The notes beneath the pieces were generated by a model that saw nothing but the letters and a program-made list of their open reading frames with translations, was not told the origin of the DNA and did not search any database. A DNA stretch of 44,126 nucleotides, taken from positions 2,708,641 through 2,752,766 of the forward strand of contig NZ_LR733312.1 in assembly GCF_902506295.1 (NCBI RefSeq). The letters are read 5' to 3'. The translations under genes were made by a program, and so were the position numbers. Within the stretch, counting starts at the first letter, position 1, and every line of letters starts with the position of its first letter. The DNA comes from Luteimonas sp. 9C. GTDB lineage: Bacteria > Pseudomonadota > Gammaproteobacteria > Xanthomonadales > Xanthomonadaceae. This document shows positions 1 through 7,520 of the stretch, piece after piece.

Positions 1-778
1 TCTCCTGGTGGCGGGGGCGTGGGGTGGGGGGGCCGTCGATGCGCCAGCCGTCCGGTCCCGACCGGACCGGCCAGCGCAGGCCGGCGGCGCTGGCATGCAG
101 CGGCGGCATCTTGACGTGGCCGACGACGATCACGTCACCGGGTCGCAGGCTGCGGACGTCGTCGCGCGTCAGCGGCGGTGCCGGGATGGCGATCGTCGCG
201 AGGGTCGGCCACTGGCGCCAGTGGCCGGGATCCATCGGCGGACGCGGCGCAGCGTCCGTGCGCGCGAGCAGCGCCTGCAGCCATGTCGCCGGCGCGCGCA
301 GCACACCACTGGCCGCAGCGCTGCCGTCGGCGGGCACGTAATCGAGCGCCAGCCAGACCGCATCGCTCGCAGGTGCGACCAGCGGCGCGTCGGGCAAGGG
401 CAACAGCGAGGTGCCGAGCGCTTCGCTGATCTGGACCAGCGTGGATTCGTGCGCCAGGCTCCATGCAAGGACCCGGGCGCGGCCACGCCGGTCCTGCCAG
501 TGCAGGCCGTCGTCGTCCACGCGTGGCGGCGATGCGAGCTGCAGCGCGAGACGCGTGCCGTCGGCATCGAGTTCGAAGACACCGCCGTCGATCGTCGCGA
601 CCTCGGGCGCGCGGCCGCCGCGCAGCCGCAGCACGCCGGCCGGCGTCGTCCAGTGCCGGGCGCGCGCATGCAGGCCGCGCAGCGTCTCGGCCTGGACGGG
701 CGACAGCCGCGGCAGGCGCTCGCGCAGCGACACCGGCGATGCCGCGCGCGCTGCGGGGACAGCGGTCGCGTCAGCCAT
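1..778 (-). CDS. sctQ: Type III secretion C-ring/sorting-platform protein SctQ (5' part, runs off the window)
   Basis: The minus-strand frame is open from an ATG at 778 to the window edge, giving 259 residues without a stop. The N-terminal half is poorly conserved, as is usual for SctQ. Near the end, the stretch around LRPGDVIVV followed by AGLRWPVR and GWRIDGPP resembles the first SpoA (FliM/FliN-type) domain of HrcQ/YscQ. SctQ forms the cytoplasmic pods that receive substrates and dock the ATPase through SctL. The start overlaps the last 8 bases of the response regulator gene (ATGGCTGA), so translation is probably coupled. In other systems sctR/S/T/U follow sctQ, so the missing export-gate genes may lie just beyond the left edge. 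The call rests on this motif and the T3S context; the C-terminal SpoA2 domain cannot be seen. Confidence 0.75.
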   Translation of the reverse strand, partial: MADATAVPAARAASPVSLRERLPRLSPVQAETLRGLHARARHWTTPAGVLRLRGGRAPEVATIDGGVFELDADGTRLALQLASPPRVDDDGLHWQDRRGRARVLAWSLAHESTLVQISEALGTSLLPLPDAPLVAPASDAVWLALDYVPADGSAAASGVLRAPATWLQALLARTDAAPRPPMDPGHWRQWPTLATIAIPAPPLTRDDVRSLRPGDVIVVGHVKMPPLHASAAGLRWPVRSGPDGWRIDGPPTPRPRHQE

Positions 779-1367
779 GGCCCAGCGCCACCTTCATCAG
801 TTCGGGGAGGGAACGCACTCCGAGTTTGCTCATCATGTTGGCCCGATGCAGTTCGACGGTCTTGATGCTGATGCCGAGGATGTCGGCAATGATCTTGTTG
901 GGTTTGCTGGCGACCACGAGGTCCAGGACCTGCCGCTCGCGCGGACTCAGTTTGGCGAGTGCGGCGCCCTGCGGCGAGCCGGCCTGGGTGCGTTCGCGCG
1001 TGAGCGCGGTATGGATGGCTTCGACAATCGCCGCGTCGCTGAACGGTTTTTCCAGGAAGTTCGATGCGCCCTTGCGCATCGCCTCGACCGCCAGCGGCAC
1101 GTCGCCGTGCGCGGTCACGAACACCAGCGGCAGCGTCGACCCGCGACGCAGCAGTTCGTCCTGCAACTGCAGGCCGCTCATCCCGGGCATGCGGATGTCC
1201 GAGACCAGGACCTCGCCGTCGCCGTGGCGGGTACTGTCGAAGACGGTCAGGAAGGCCGCACCGGAGGCGAACGCCCGCACCTCGAATCCCGCGGTCTCCA
1301 GCAGCCAGGCGGTCGAGTCGCGGAAGCCGTCGTTGTCGTCGACGAGATAGACACAGATGCCGGTCAC
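771..1367 (-). CDS. FixJ/NarL-type response regulator (receiver + LuxR-type HTH)
   Basis: This is a 198-aa two-domain response regulator. The receiver domain has acidic residues near position 10, the phosphoacceptor D57 in VSDIRMPGMSG, T85 and K107 (EKPF). A LuxR/FixJ-type helix-turn-helix follows at about 139-184 (LSPRERQVL, then ISIKTVELHR). The pairing, size and linker resemble FixJ, TodT and StyR regulators. It starts 3 nt after the stop of the FixL-like kinase gene and its end overlaps sctQ, so sensor, regulator and a structural T3S gene are probably on one mRNA. It is the obvious candidate to bind the TAGGG-N4-CCCTA inverted repeats upstream of the substrate-like genes at 13152, 15283 and 18017; that link is inference. 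Confidence 0.93.
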   Translation of the reverse strand: MTGICVYLVDDNDGFRDSTAWLLETAGFEVRAFASGAAFLTVFDSTRHGDGEVLVSDIRMPGMSGLQLQDELLRRGSTLPLVFVTAHGDVPLAVEAMRKGASNFLEKPFSDAAIVEAIHTALTRERTQAGSPQGAALAKLSPRERQVLDLVVASKPNKIIADILGISIKTVELHRANMMSKLGVRSLPELMKVALGHG

Positions 1368-1370
1368 GCG

Positions 1371-2480
1371 TCAGATCCTCCTGTCCGGGGTCGGCAGCGT
1401 GAATCCGAACACGCTGCCGCCGCCATCCCTGGCCTCGAAAAACAGACGGCCCTCGTGGTATTCGATGATCGAACGGCAGATGGCCAGGCCGATGCCCAGC
1501 CCGTCCGACTTGGTGGTGTAGAAGGGCGAAAAGAGCTGTTCGCTTTCCGCCTGGCTCAGGCCCGGTCCGCGGTCACAGACGCGGACCTCGACGTCGCCGT
1601 CCAGATTCACCCGGGCTTCGATACGCAGGCCGCGTTGCGCGGCGGGCATTTCGCGCATCGCTTCGATCGCGTTCTTGACCAGATTCAGCAGCACCTGCTC
1701 GACCATCACCCGGTCGGCGTAGACCTGCGGCAGCCGGGGCGCCAGTGCCAGCTCGACACGCAACTGCAGGCGTTCGGCTTCCAGCCGCAGCAACTCGAGC
1801 ACGGTATCGACGATCAGCGGCAGATCCTGCGCGTCGCGCCGCGGCTCGCGAGCCCGGACGAACTCGCGGACGCGCGCGATCACCGCGCTGGCGTGCTCGG
1901 CCTGGGTGCGCGCGGCCTGCAGGGCGCGCTCGACCTGGACCGGGCCGCCGGCCTGGTCGACCAGACGCAGGCTGCCGTTGAGGTAGTTCACGATCGCGGC
2001 GAGCGGCTGGTTGAGTTCGTGCGCCAGCGTGGCCGCCATCTCCCCCACCGACATCATCCGCGAGGTGAACAGCAGTTTTTCCTGCTGGGACTTGTGCGAA
2101 TCGAGCGTCTCGATGCGTTCGCTGATGTCGACCGCGGTCAGCAGCGACAGGGCCCGTCCACCGCAGTCGAGGTCGCGCCAGTGCAGCGCGTACCAGCGTC
2201 CGCTGTCGGGCGCACGGACTTCCTCGCCGCGCGCCTCGCCGGTGACGTCGCCGTAGAGCGTGGCCAGCAGCGCATCGCGCTGCGCATGGCCCGGCAGGGT
2301 GCCCAGGTCGCCTTCGAACCGGCAGTTGGCAGCGATGCGGACGCCGGTGTCGCGGTCGAAGGCCGCGCAGGCGAAAGGCACTGCATCGAGCACTCCGGCC
2401 AATGCGTCCGCGTCTGCGTCGCCGCCCGTATGGCGCGCGCGCGGGACTCCGCCGCCTGGGGTTCCGGTCCGCGGCGTCAT
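1371..2480 (-). CDS. FixL-like soluble sensor histidine kinase
   Basis: This 369-aa histidine kinase has no membrane helix. Residues about 28-120 form a PAS-like sensor region. The dimerisation/phosphoacceptor helix contains AHELNQPLAAI with the phosphorylated His at about 154. The N box has N270 (LLNLVKNAIEAM), G1 is DRGPGL (303-308) and G2 is GLGIGLA (327-333). The HELNQPLAAI form is typical of FixL/TodS/StyS-like kinases. The PAS stretch shows no obvious haem-ligand signature, so the stimulus cannot be predicted. It is the first gene of the minus-strand unit kinase-regulator-sctQ and is divergent from the fliO-like gene, with only 69 bp between the two chosen start codons. Confidence 0.92.
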   Translation of the reverse strand: MTPRTGTPGGGVPRARHTGGDADADALAGVLDAVPFACAAFDRDTGVRIAANCRFEGDLGTLPGHAQRDALLATLYGDVTGEARGEEVRAPDSGRWYALHWRDLDCGGRALSLLTAVDISERIETLDSHKSQQEKLLFTSRMMSVGEMAATLAHELNQPLAAIVNYLNGSLRLVDQAGGPVQVERALQAARTQAEHASAVIARVREFVRAREPRRDAQDLPLIVDTVLELLRLEAERLQLRVELALAPRLPQVYADRVMVEQVLLNLVKNAIEAMREMPAAQRGLRIEARVNLDGDVEVRVCDRGPGLSQAESEQLFSPFYTTKSDGLGIGLAICRSIIEYHEGRLFFEARDGGGSVFGFTLPTPDRRI

Positions 2481-2549
2481 GCGATGCGCGACATCGGTTG
2501 ACTGCTACCGTGGCCGCGCACCAGCAGGGTGCCCATTCCGCGAGACCCC

Positions 2550-2978
2550 ATGATCCGCGCTGCCCGCCTCCGTTCCGCCCGCATCGTTCCCGCCATCCTG
2601 TCCATCGCGGCTGCGACCGTACATGCCACCACGCCGGCACCGGCGCCCAGCGACTCGTTCGTCGGGGAACTGCTCGCCATCATGATTCCGCTGGTTCTGA
2701 TCATCGCGGGCCTGGTGTTCCTGCTCAGGGTGGTGCGGCGGCGTTACGGGTTGTCGGGCAGTGACGCCCCGCTGTCGGTGGTGCAGATCCTGCCGGTGGG
2801 GCCTCGCGAGCGTCTGGTACTGGTCAAGTCTCGCGCCGGTCGGGTGTTCGCGATCGGGGTGGGCGCCCAATCTGTGACGTTCATTACAGATCTCGACACT
2901 GAAGATCTCCATTCATCAGCGACGGACGCCGATACCGGGCCGTCCCATTCACCGGCCAATATCGTCGAGGATCGTTAA
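2550..2978 (+). CDS. FliO-like membrane protein in the injectisome locus
   Basis: The product is about 142 aa. It has an N-terminal signal-like segment (to about residue 25), a membrane helix at roughly 35-58 (LAIMIPLVLIIAGLVFLL, then RVVRRR) and a small cytoplasmic beta domain with VVQILPVGPRERLVLV and FAIGVGAQSVTFI. That layout and the LxxGPRERLVLV pattern match FliO, which helps assemble the FliP export gate in flagella. FliO is normally regarded as flagellum-specific and absent from injectisomes, so its place between the regulators and sctV is unusual. A GTG at 2529 could add 7 residues; ATG 2550 was chosen because it begins the basic signal-like segment. It points the same way as sctV but is separated from it by 275 bp containing a promoter candidate, so it may be transcribed separately. 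Confidence 0.72.
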   Translation: MIRAARLRSARIVPAILSIAAATVHATTPAPAPSDSFVGELLAIMIPLVLIIAGLVFLLRVVRRRYGLSGSDAPLSVVQILPVGPRERLVLVKSRAGRVFAIGVGAQSVTFITDLDTEDLHSSATDADTGPSHSPANIVEDR

Positions 2979-3075
2979 GTCACTGTGACGCTTGGGTTTT
3001 TCTCCGGCGCGGCGCCTGCGTAACCGATTTCACGCGCGGTCCACGCGCGGACTGGAACCTCCCTGCAACATCGAT

Positions 3076-3104
3076 TTGACCTGCACATAACATAGGCAGA
3101 CTAT
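3076..3104 (+). promoter_or_regulatory. Sigma70-like promoter candidate for the sctV operon
   Basis: TTGACC (3076-3081) and GACTAT (3099-3104) are separated by exactly 17 bp, in an AT-richer patch than the flanking genes. The expected transcript start is near 3111, about 140 nt before sctV. No TAGGG-N4-CCCTA repeat is present here, so the structural operon may be controlled differently from the substrate-like genes. Confidence 0.5.
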
Positions 3105-3143
3105 CGTACAAGGGCACAATGTGACGCACGAGGGCAGGGGCTT

Positions 3144-3257
3144 ATGCGCCGAATGGACACCAGAGTGTGTGGATCCGCCGTTTCCGGCGTGCGCCCCGGC
3201 GTCCGTCCGCAACGCGGCGCGGGTCTGTTCGGTAGCCCGGTGGCGGTGACCCGATGA
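3144..3257 (+). CDS. Possible 37-aa leader ORF overlapping the sctV start
   Basis: An ATG at 3144 is preceded by a purine-rich ribosome-binding site (AGGGCAGGGG). It opens a 37-codon frame whose TGA overlaps the sctV ATG as ATGA. The predicted peptide is basic (starts MRRMDTRV) with no recognisable domain. sctV itself has only a weak Shine-Dalgarno, so translation of this short frame could feed ribosomes onto sctV. It could equally be a chance open frame in GC-rich DNA. Confidence 0.25.
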   Translation: MRRMDTRVCGSAVSGVRPGVRPQRGAGLFGSPVAVTR

Positions 3258-5308
3258 GGGCGTTCCTCGCCACGTTGACCGACGCGCCTGCTGGCGCTGC
3301 GCCCCGCGCCAAGCTGGGCTACAGCGACATCATTTTGGCGTTCGCCGCGGTCACGATCATCAGCGTGATGATCCTGCCGCTGCCGCTGGTGATCATCGAC
3401 ACGCTGGTGGCGGTGAACATCTCGATCGGCTTCGGTCTGCTGCTGCTGGGCATCTATATACCCACGCCCGTGGCGTTCTCCAGTTTCCCCAGCGTGCTGC
3501 TGCTGACCACCCTGTTCCGGCTTGCGATCTCGATCGCGATCACGCGTTCGATCCTGTTGCACGCCGAGGGCGGCCACATCGTCGAGACCTTCGGCACGCT
3601 CGTGGCCGGCGGCAATCTGGTCGTCGGCATGGTGGTGTTCCTGATCATCACCGTCGTCCAGTTCATCGTGATCGCCAAGGGCGCGGAGCGCGTGGCCGAG
3701 GTCGCCGCCCGCTTCACCCTGGACGCGATGCCCGGCAAGCAGTTGTCGATCGACTCCGACCTGCGCGCCGGGCTGATCGACAAGGACGAGGCGCGCCGCA
3801 AGCGTCGCCTGCTCGAGACTGAAAGCCAGCTGCACGGCTCGCTCGACGGCGCGATGAAGTTCGTCAAGGGCGACGCCATCGCCGGCATCGTCATCATCCT
3901 GATCAACCTGCTCGGCGGTCTGGCGATCGGCGTGCTCCAGCGCGGCATGCCGCTGGCCGAAGCGACGCATGTCTACAGCATCCTGACCATCGGCGACGGC
4001 TTGGTGTCGCAGATCCCGGCCATCCTGGCGACGATCGCCGCCGGTCTCGTGGTCACGCGCACGACCGGCGAAATCGACGACCGCCATCTGGGCGACGCGA
4101 TCACGCGCCAGGTCTCGAACCAGCCGCGCGTGGTGCTCATCACCGGCATCCTGGCGTTGTTGATGACCTTGGTGCCGGGCTTCCCATGGCTGGTGTTCCT
4201 GGTGCTGGGCCTGGGCCTGCTGACTTTCAGCGCCTACCACTACCGCTACCAGTTCGAACTGCTGCGTCGCGCATTCCGGGTGACCGACGAGCAGGTGCTG
4301 GCCGACGTCCATGCCTCGGTCGACCATGACGATCTCGCGCCGCCCGCGCCGCTGCAGTTGCAGGTCTCGCCTCTGCTCGCGCAGACGCTGGGCGCACACA
4401 ATCTCGAAGCGCGCGCGGTCGACATCGCGCAGCGCCTGCGCGAGGAATACGGCGTGCCGGTGCCGGTGCCGTCGCTGCGCATCGTGTCGACGTTCGCCGA
4501 GGACGAATACCGCCTGACCGCATTCGGTGCGCGTATCGCGACCGGTCGCCTGCGCAGCGATGCGGTGTTGCAGCCGCAGCCTGCGACGGCCGCGAATGCG
4601 AACAAGCTGCCGGGCTTCTATCCTGCGGTCGTCGCGGGCGAATGGGTGCAGGGCGGCGAAGGTACGCAGGCGCCGCTCGAGGTGCTCGGCGGTCATATGA
4701 CGGCGGCGATCCGTCGCCGCATGGGCGGGTTCCTCGGCATCCAGGAAACGTCGAACCTGTTCGCGAAGATGCAGCGCGACTACCCGGACCTGGTCAAGGA
4801 GATGCTGCGCGTCGTCGCACCGCAGCGCGTGGCCGACGTCCTGCGGCGCCTGTCGGAAGAAGGTGTGCCGGTGCGCAACCTGCGTGATGCGTTCGAGGCG
4901 ATCACCGACGTCGGCGGCCGCGAAAAGGATGTCGTGCTGCTGACCGAATACGTGCGCGTGGCACTCAAGCGCGAGATCGCCGACCGCTATTCGGACGACG
5001 AACGCACACTGCACGTGCTGTTGATCCACCCGGAACTCGAGGACAAGCTGCGGCAGTCGGTGCGCGTTGCGGGCGGCGCCAGCCAGCTCGCCATCTCGCC
5101 CGAACTGGCGGGACGTCTGGGCAACGAGGTGCGGGCACATCTGGGCCGCCAGGGGCCGGGCGTCAAGCCGGTGCTGCTGTGCTCGCTCGACGTACGCCGG
5201 CATCTGCGCAAGCTGATGGAGGTCGATTTCTTCGACCTGCCGGTGCTGTCGTACCAGGAACTGGCGCCGGATCTGCGCATCGTGCAGGCGGGACAGATCA
5301 ATGCATGA
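3254..5308 (+). CDS. sctV: Type III secretion export-gate protein SctV (FHIPEP family)
   Basis: This 684-aa protein is the major export-gate component of the T3S apparatus. It forms a nonameric ring in the inner membrane whose cytoplasmic part receives substrate-chaperone complexes. The N-terminal half carries about eight hydrophobic segments (roughly residues 25-330) and the FHIPEP signature RFTLDAMPGKQLSIDSDLRA, followed by the acidic/basic loop AGLIDKDEARRKRR. Residues about 360-684 form the cytoplasmic nonamer domain. The length is typical for HrcV/YscV/InvA. The start ATG overlaps the stop of a short upstream frame. It heads the structural operon, with sctD starting 84 nt downstream. Confidence 0.97.
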   Translation: MRAFLATLTDAPAGAAPRAKLGYSDIILAFAAVTIISVMILPLPLVIIDTLVAVNISIGFGLLLLGIYIPTPVAFSSFPSVLLLTTLFRLAISIAITRSILLHAEGGHIVETFGTLVAGGNLVVGMVVFLIITVVQFIVIAKGAERVAEVAARFTLDAMPGKQLSIDSDLRAGLIDKDEARRKRRLLETESQLHGSLDGAMKFVKGDAIAGIVIILINLLGGLAIGVLQRGMPLAEATHVYSILTIGDGLVSQIPAILATIAAGLVVTRTTGEIDDRHLGDAITRQVSNQPRVVLITGILALLMTLVPGFPWLVFLVLGLGLLTFSAYHYRYQFELLRRAFRVTDEQVLADVHASVDHDDLAPPAPLQLQVSPLLAQTLGAHNLEARAVDIAQRLREEYGVPVPVPSLRIVSTFAEDEYRLTAFGARIATGRLRSDAVLQPQPATAANANKLPGFYPAVVAGEWVQGGEGTQAPLEVLGGHMTAAIRRRMGGFLGIQETSNLFAKMQRDYPDLVKEMLRVVAPQRVADVLRRLSEEGVPVRNLRDAFEAITDVGGREKDVVLLTEYVRVALKREIADRYSDDERTLHVLLIHPELEDKLRQSVRVAGGASQLAISPELAGRLGNEVRAHLGRQGPGVKPVLLCSLDVRRHLRKLMEVDFFDLPVLSYQELAPDLRIVQAGQINA

Positions 5309-5391
5309 CCGGGTCGCATCATTACGGGGCATGCGTGCCGTCGTCGCCGGCATTCCGGCGGGAATCGGCGCGCAGACGATGGGAGGACTGA
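5305..5391 (+). CDS. Possible 28-aa linker ORF between sctV and sctD
   Basis: An ATG at 5305 overlaps the sctV stop codon as ATGA. The 28-codon frame ends at 5391, one base before the sctD ATG at 5393. It fills the sctV-sctD gap exactly, so it could let ribosomes re-initiate from one gene to the next. sctD has its own good ribosome-binding site (GGAGG), so the frame may be meaningless. The peptide shows no domain. Confidence 0.15.
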   Translation: MTGSHHYGACVPSSPAFRRESARRRWED

Positions 5392-5392
5392 C

Positions 5393-6649
5393 ATGACCGA
5401 ACACACGCACATCCAGGCGCACAACGTGCTGCGCATCGTCGACGGCCTGCATGCAGGCGCCAGTCGCGTGCTGGCGGATGAGGAGATGATCCTCGTCGGC
5501 AGCGGCGAAGACTGCGACATCGTGCTGGCCGACGACGCCGTCGCCGCGCACCACGCGCTGATCAGCCTCGTGGGCGGGCGCTTCCTCGTCCGCGCACTCG
5601 ACGCGCCGGTGAAGGTCGGCGCCCAGGACATCCATCCCGGCGATCCGGTCGAACTCTCCGCGGTGCAACAGGTGCGGATCGGCGAGGCCGTGATCGCATT
5701 CGGCCGCGAGAACGATCCCGCGTGGGACGAGTTCGTCACCGTCTTCGCCCCGAATGACGAGGCGCAGGCGCCGCGCAGCGGCTTCGTGCGCAAACTGCCG
5801 TGGATCGGTGGTATTGCGGCGCTCTCGCTGGCCTCGCTGGCGATCTTCGCCGCCGTGCTGCCCGCGCCCGACCAGGGGCCGGACCAGCGCGAACGCCTGA
5901 CCGCATTGCTGGCGGAGCATCGCGTCGCGAACGTGCAGATCACCGACGGCGTGAAGGGTGGCGCGACTGTCACCGGCGCAGTCGACGACAGCGCCACGCT
6001 CGAGCGGCTGCGCAACCAGGTGCGCGCGGAGAATCTCGACGCGACCTTGCAGATCCGCACGGGCGAACACATCGCCAGCGACGTCGCGGAGATGTTCCGC
6101 GGCCAGTCGATTCCCGTGCAGGCGCGTTACGTCGGTAATGGTGATGTCGAAGTCGTCGGCGAATTCAAGGACGGCGCCGAGATCGAACGCCTCGCGCAGT
6201 CGCGTGCGGTCTCCGACATCCCCGGCGTGCAGCGCATCCTGCCGCGGACGCCGTCCGGTCTGCTGTCGCCCGGCGAGGCCGAACAGCCGCAGGCGCCGCC
6301 GACGGCCCACATCGTGCAGATCGTGCGTGGCGAGAATCCGCATTTGCTGTCGTCCGACGGCCGGCGCTTCGTGACCGGTGAGGAGATTCCGGGCAAGGGC
6401 ACGCTCGTGGCCATCGGTGAATCGGCGCACGTGCTGGCGCCCGACGGCACGACGATCAAGATCATTCCCGGCCCCGCGCCGACCCCCGACGATGCGCCGG
6501 GCACGGCGACCGCCCAGGCGGGCGCCCAGGGCGCAGCGTCGGGTGATCCCCGTTTCGCCGCAGTGGTGGCCAACGTCAAGGCCGGCACCGCGGTGGTGCA
6601 GGCGCCGGTGACCGTTCCGGCGCGCGCATCCGCATCGACGAACCACTGA
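5393..6649 (+). CDS. sctD: Type III secretion inner-membrane ring protein SctD
   Basis: The product is 418 aa. Residues about 8-105 form a divergent forkhead-associated (FHA) domain (VGSGEDCDIVLADDAV is the recognisable part), as in YscD/PrgH, where it contacts the cytoplasmic sorting platform. A single membrane helix lies at about 138-160 (IGGIAALSLASLAIFAAVL). The rest is periplasmic, with two or three small ring-building modules (about 165-300) and a C-terminal extension. SctD forms the outer of the two inner-membrane rings, with SctJ inside. A GGAGG ribosome-binding site precedes the ATG. Followed by sctF-I-J-K-L, this is the order in the Yersinia yscD-L operon. Confidence 0.87.
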   Translation: MTEHTHIQAHNVLRIVDGLHAGASRVLADEEMILVGSGEDCDIVLADDAVAAHHALISLVGGRFLVRALDAPVKVGAQDIHPGDPVELSAVQQVRIGEAVIAFGRENDPAWDEFVTVFAPNDEAQAPRSGFVRKLPWIGGIAALSLASLAIFAAVLPAPDQGPDQRERLTALLAEHRVANVQITDGVKGGATVTGAVDDSATLERLRNQVRAENLDATLQIRTGEHIASDVAEMFRGQSIPVQARYVGNGDVEVVGEFKDGAEIERLAQSRAVSDIPGVQRILPRTPSGLLSPGEAEQPQAPPTAHIVQIVRGENPHLLSSDGRRFVTGEEIPGKGTLVAIGESAHVLAPDGTTIKIIPGPAPTPDDAPGTATAQAGAQGAASGDPRFAAVVANVKAGTAVVQAPVTVPARASASTNH

Positions 6650-6657
6650 GGTCGCTC

Positions 6658-6677
6658 TTCGCAGTTCGCAGTTCGCA
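6658..6677 (+). repeat. Three tandem copies of TTCGCAG upstream of the needle gene
   Basis: TTCGCAG TTCGCAG TTCGCA lies in the 72-bp gap between sctD and the needle-candidate gene, about 45 bp before its start. It is short and could be a slippage-prone repeat or an mRNA element. It is not spaced like the Xanthomonas PIP box. Confidence 0.4.
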
Positions 6678-6721
6678 TCCAACGTCGTATCCACTTTCAA
6701 ACCGTCGCAAGGAGTACTTCC

Positions 6722-7045
6722 ATGACCACGATTTCCAACGATCAGATCGGCAGCTTCATCGGCCGCGCTTCGATGCAGGGTGACACCGGCGTGCGCAAGG
6801 CAGGCGGCAGCGCCAGTTCGTCGAGCTGGTACGAAGCGATGTCACGCGCATGGGGCCAGACGCTCGACCAGCAGGCGACCCGCATCACGGACCTGTCCGC
6901 TGTCATCGGGCAGGGCGGCGACCAGCCGTCGAATGTGGTCAAGCTGACTGCCGAAAGCCTGAAGATGCAGTTCCTGTCCAACAACGCCTCGACCTCGCAG
7001 AACAGCGTCGGCCAGGCGCTCGAAACGCTGGGCCGCAAGCAGTAA
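6722..7045 (+). CDS. sctF: Candidate T3S needle subunit SctF
   Basis: This 107-aa protein is polar, helical and has no signal peptide. After a Gly/Ser-rich N-terminus (about 1-36), a helix (WYEAMSRAWGQTLDQQ) is followed by a turn with QPSN and a C-terminal helix ending NNASTSQNSVGQALETLGRK. The helix-PSN-helix plan and the position between sctD and sctI match needle subunits (YscF/PrgI), although it is longer than the usual 80 or so residues. It has a good ribosome-binding site (AAGGAG). A clear paralogue lies at 15283-15627. No YscE/YscG-like needle chaperone genes are evident next to it. It could instead be a filament protein of the EspA type. Confidence 0.6.
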   Translation: MTTISNDQIGSFIGRASMQGDTGVRKAGGSASSSSWYEAMSRAWGQTLDQQATRITDLSAVIGQGGDQPSNVVKLTAESLKMQFLSNNASTSQNSVGQALETLGRKQ

Positions 7046-7081
7046 GCGACGCCCGCAGACCACAGCAGCAAGGAGAAGATC

Positions 7082-7504
7082 ATGGTCGACGCGATCCAGG
7101 CCGTTGGGCTCGAAGCCGCGGCACAGGGAGCATCGGGGGCAGGCGCCAACCAGCCGGTGGCCTCCGCGTACGAGGTCGGGCAGTTCGCCCAGGCAATGGA
7201 CCGCGCGGGCACCAGCTCGTCGGCGGCTGCCAATGCGCCCGAGGGCGTGGCCAGCGTGGGGGCGTCGGAGCCGTCCGATGGCGTCCGCATGCTGATGTCC
7301 GCGATGGACAATCTCAACGGGGGGGCATCGAGCATCCAGGACCTCGCCAAGACGATGACCCAGAACACCGGTGAGCTTACGCCGGGGCAGGTCATCGAAA
7401 TGACGATGAAGTCGCATCACTTCCTGTTCCAGTGCGAAATGACCTCGAACGTCGCGAACCGGACGTCCGACGGCATCTCGCAGCTGTTCCGTCAGCAGTC
7501 CTGA
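7082..7504 (+). CDS. sctI: T3S inner-rod protein SctI
   Basis: This 140-aa protein has a low-complexity Ala/Ser/Gly N-terminal half and a conserved C-terminal helix (TPGQVIEMTMKSHHFLF, then VANRTSDGISQLFRQQ). That helix matches YscI/PrgJ-type rod proteins, which link the export gate to the needle and take part in substrate switching. The gene sits between the needle candidate and sctJ, as yscI and prgJ do. The ribosome-binding site is AAGGAG. sctJ begins 16 nt after its stop. Confidence 0.78.
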   Translation: MVDAIQAVGLEAAAQGASGAGANQPVASAYEVGQFAQAMDRAGTSSSAAANAPEGVASVGASEPSDGVRMLMSAMDNLNGGASSIQDLAKTMTQNTGELTPGQVIEMTMKSHHFLFQCEMTSNVANRTSDGISQLFRQQS

Positions 7505-7520
7505 TCGAGAGGTGATCGGC

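Noticed and set aside
411..2501. 696-codon plus-strand frame opposite the two-component genes
   Set aside because: It lies antisense to sctQ, the response regulator and the kinase, all of which carry recognisable motifs.
6658..6677. Possible Xanthomonas PIP box (TTCGC repeats) before the needle gene
   Set aside because: The TTCGC units are 7 bp apart, not separated by 15 bp, and no HrpX-type regulator is present in the window.
3101..6700. 1199-codon open frame on the minus strand across sctV and sctD
   Set aside because: It is a mirror frame of strongly biased GC-rich genes. Its product is Arg/His/Gln-rich nonsense, while the plus-strand products match known families.
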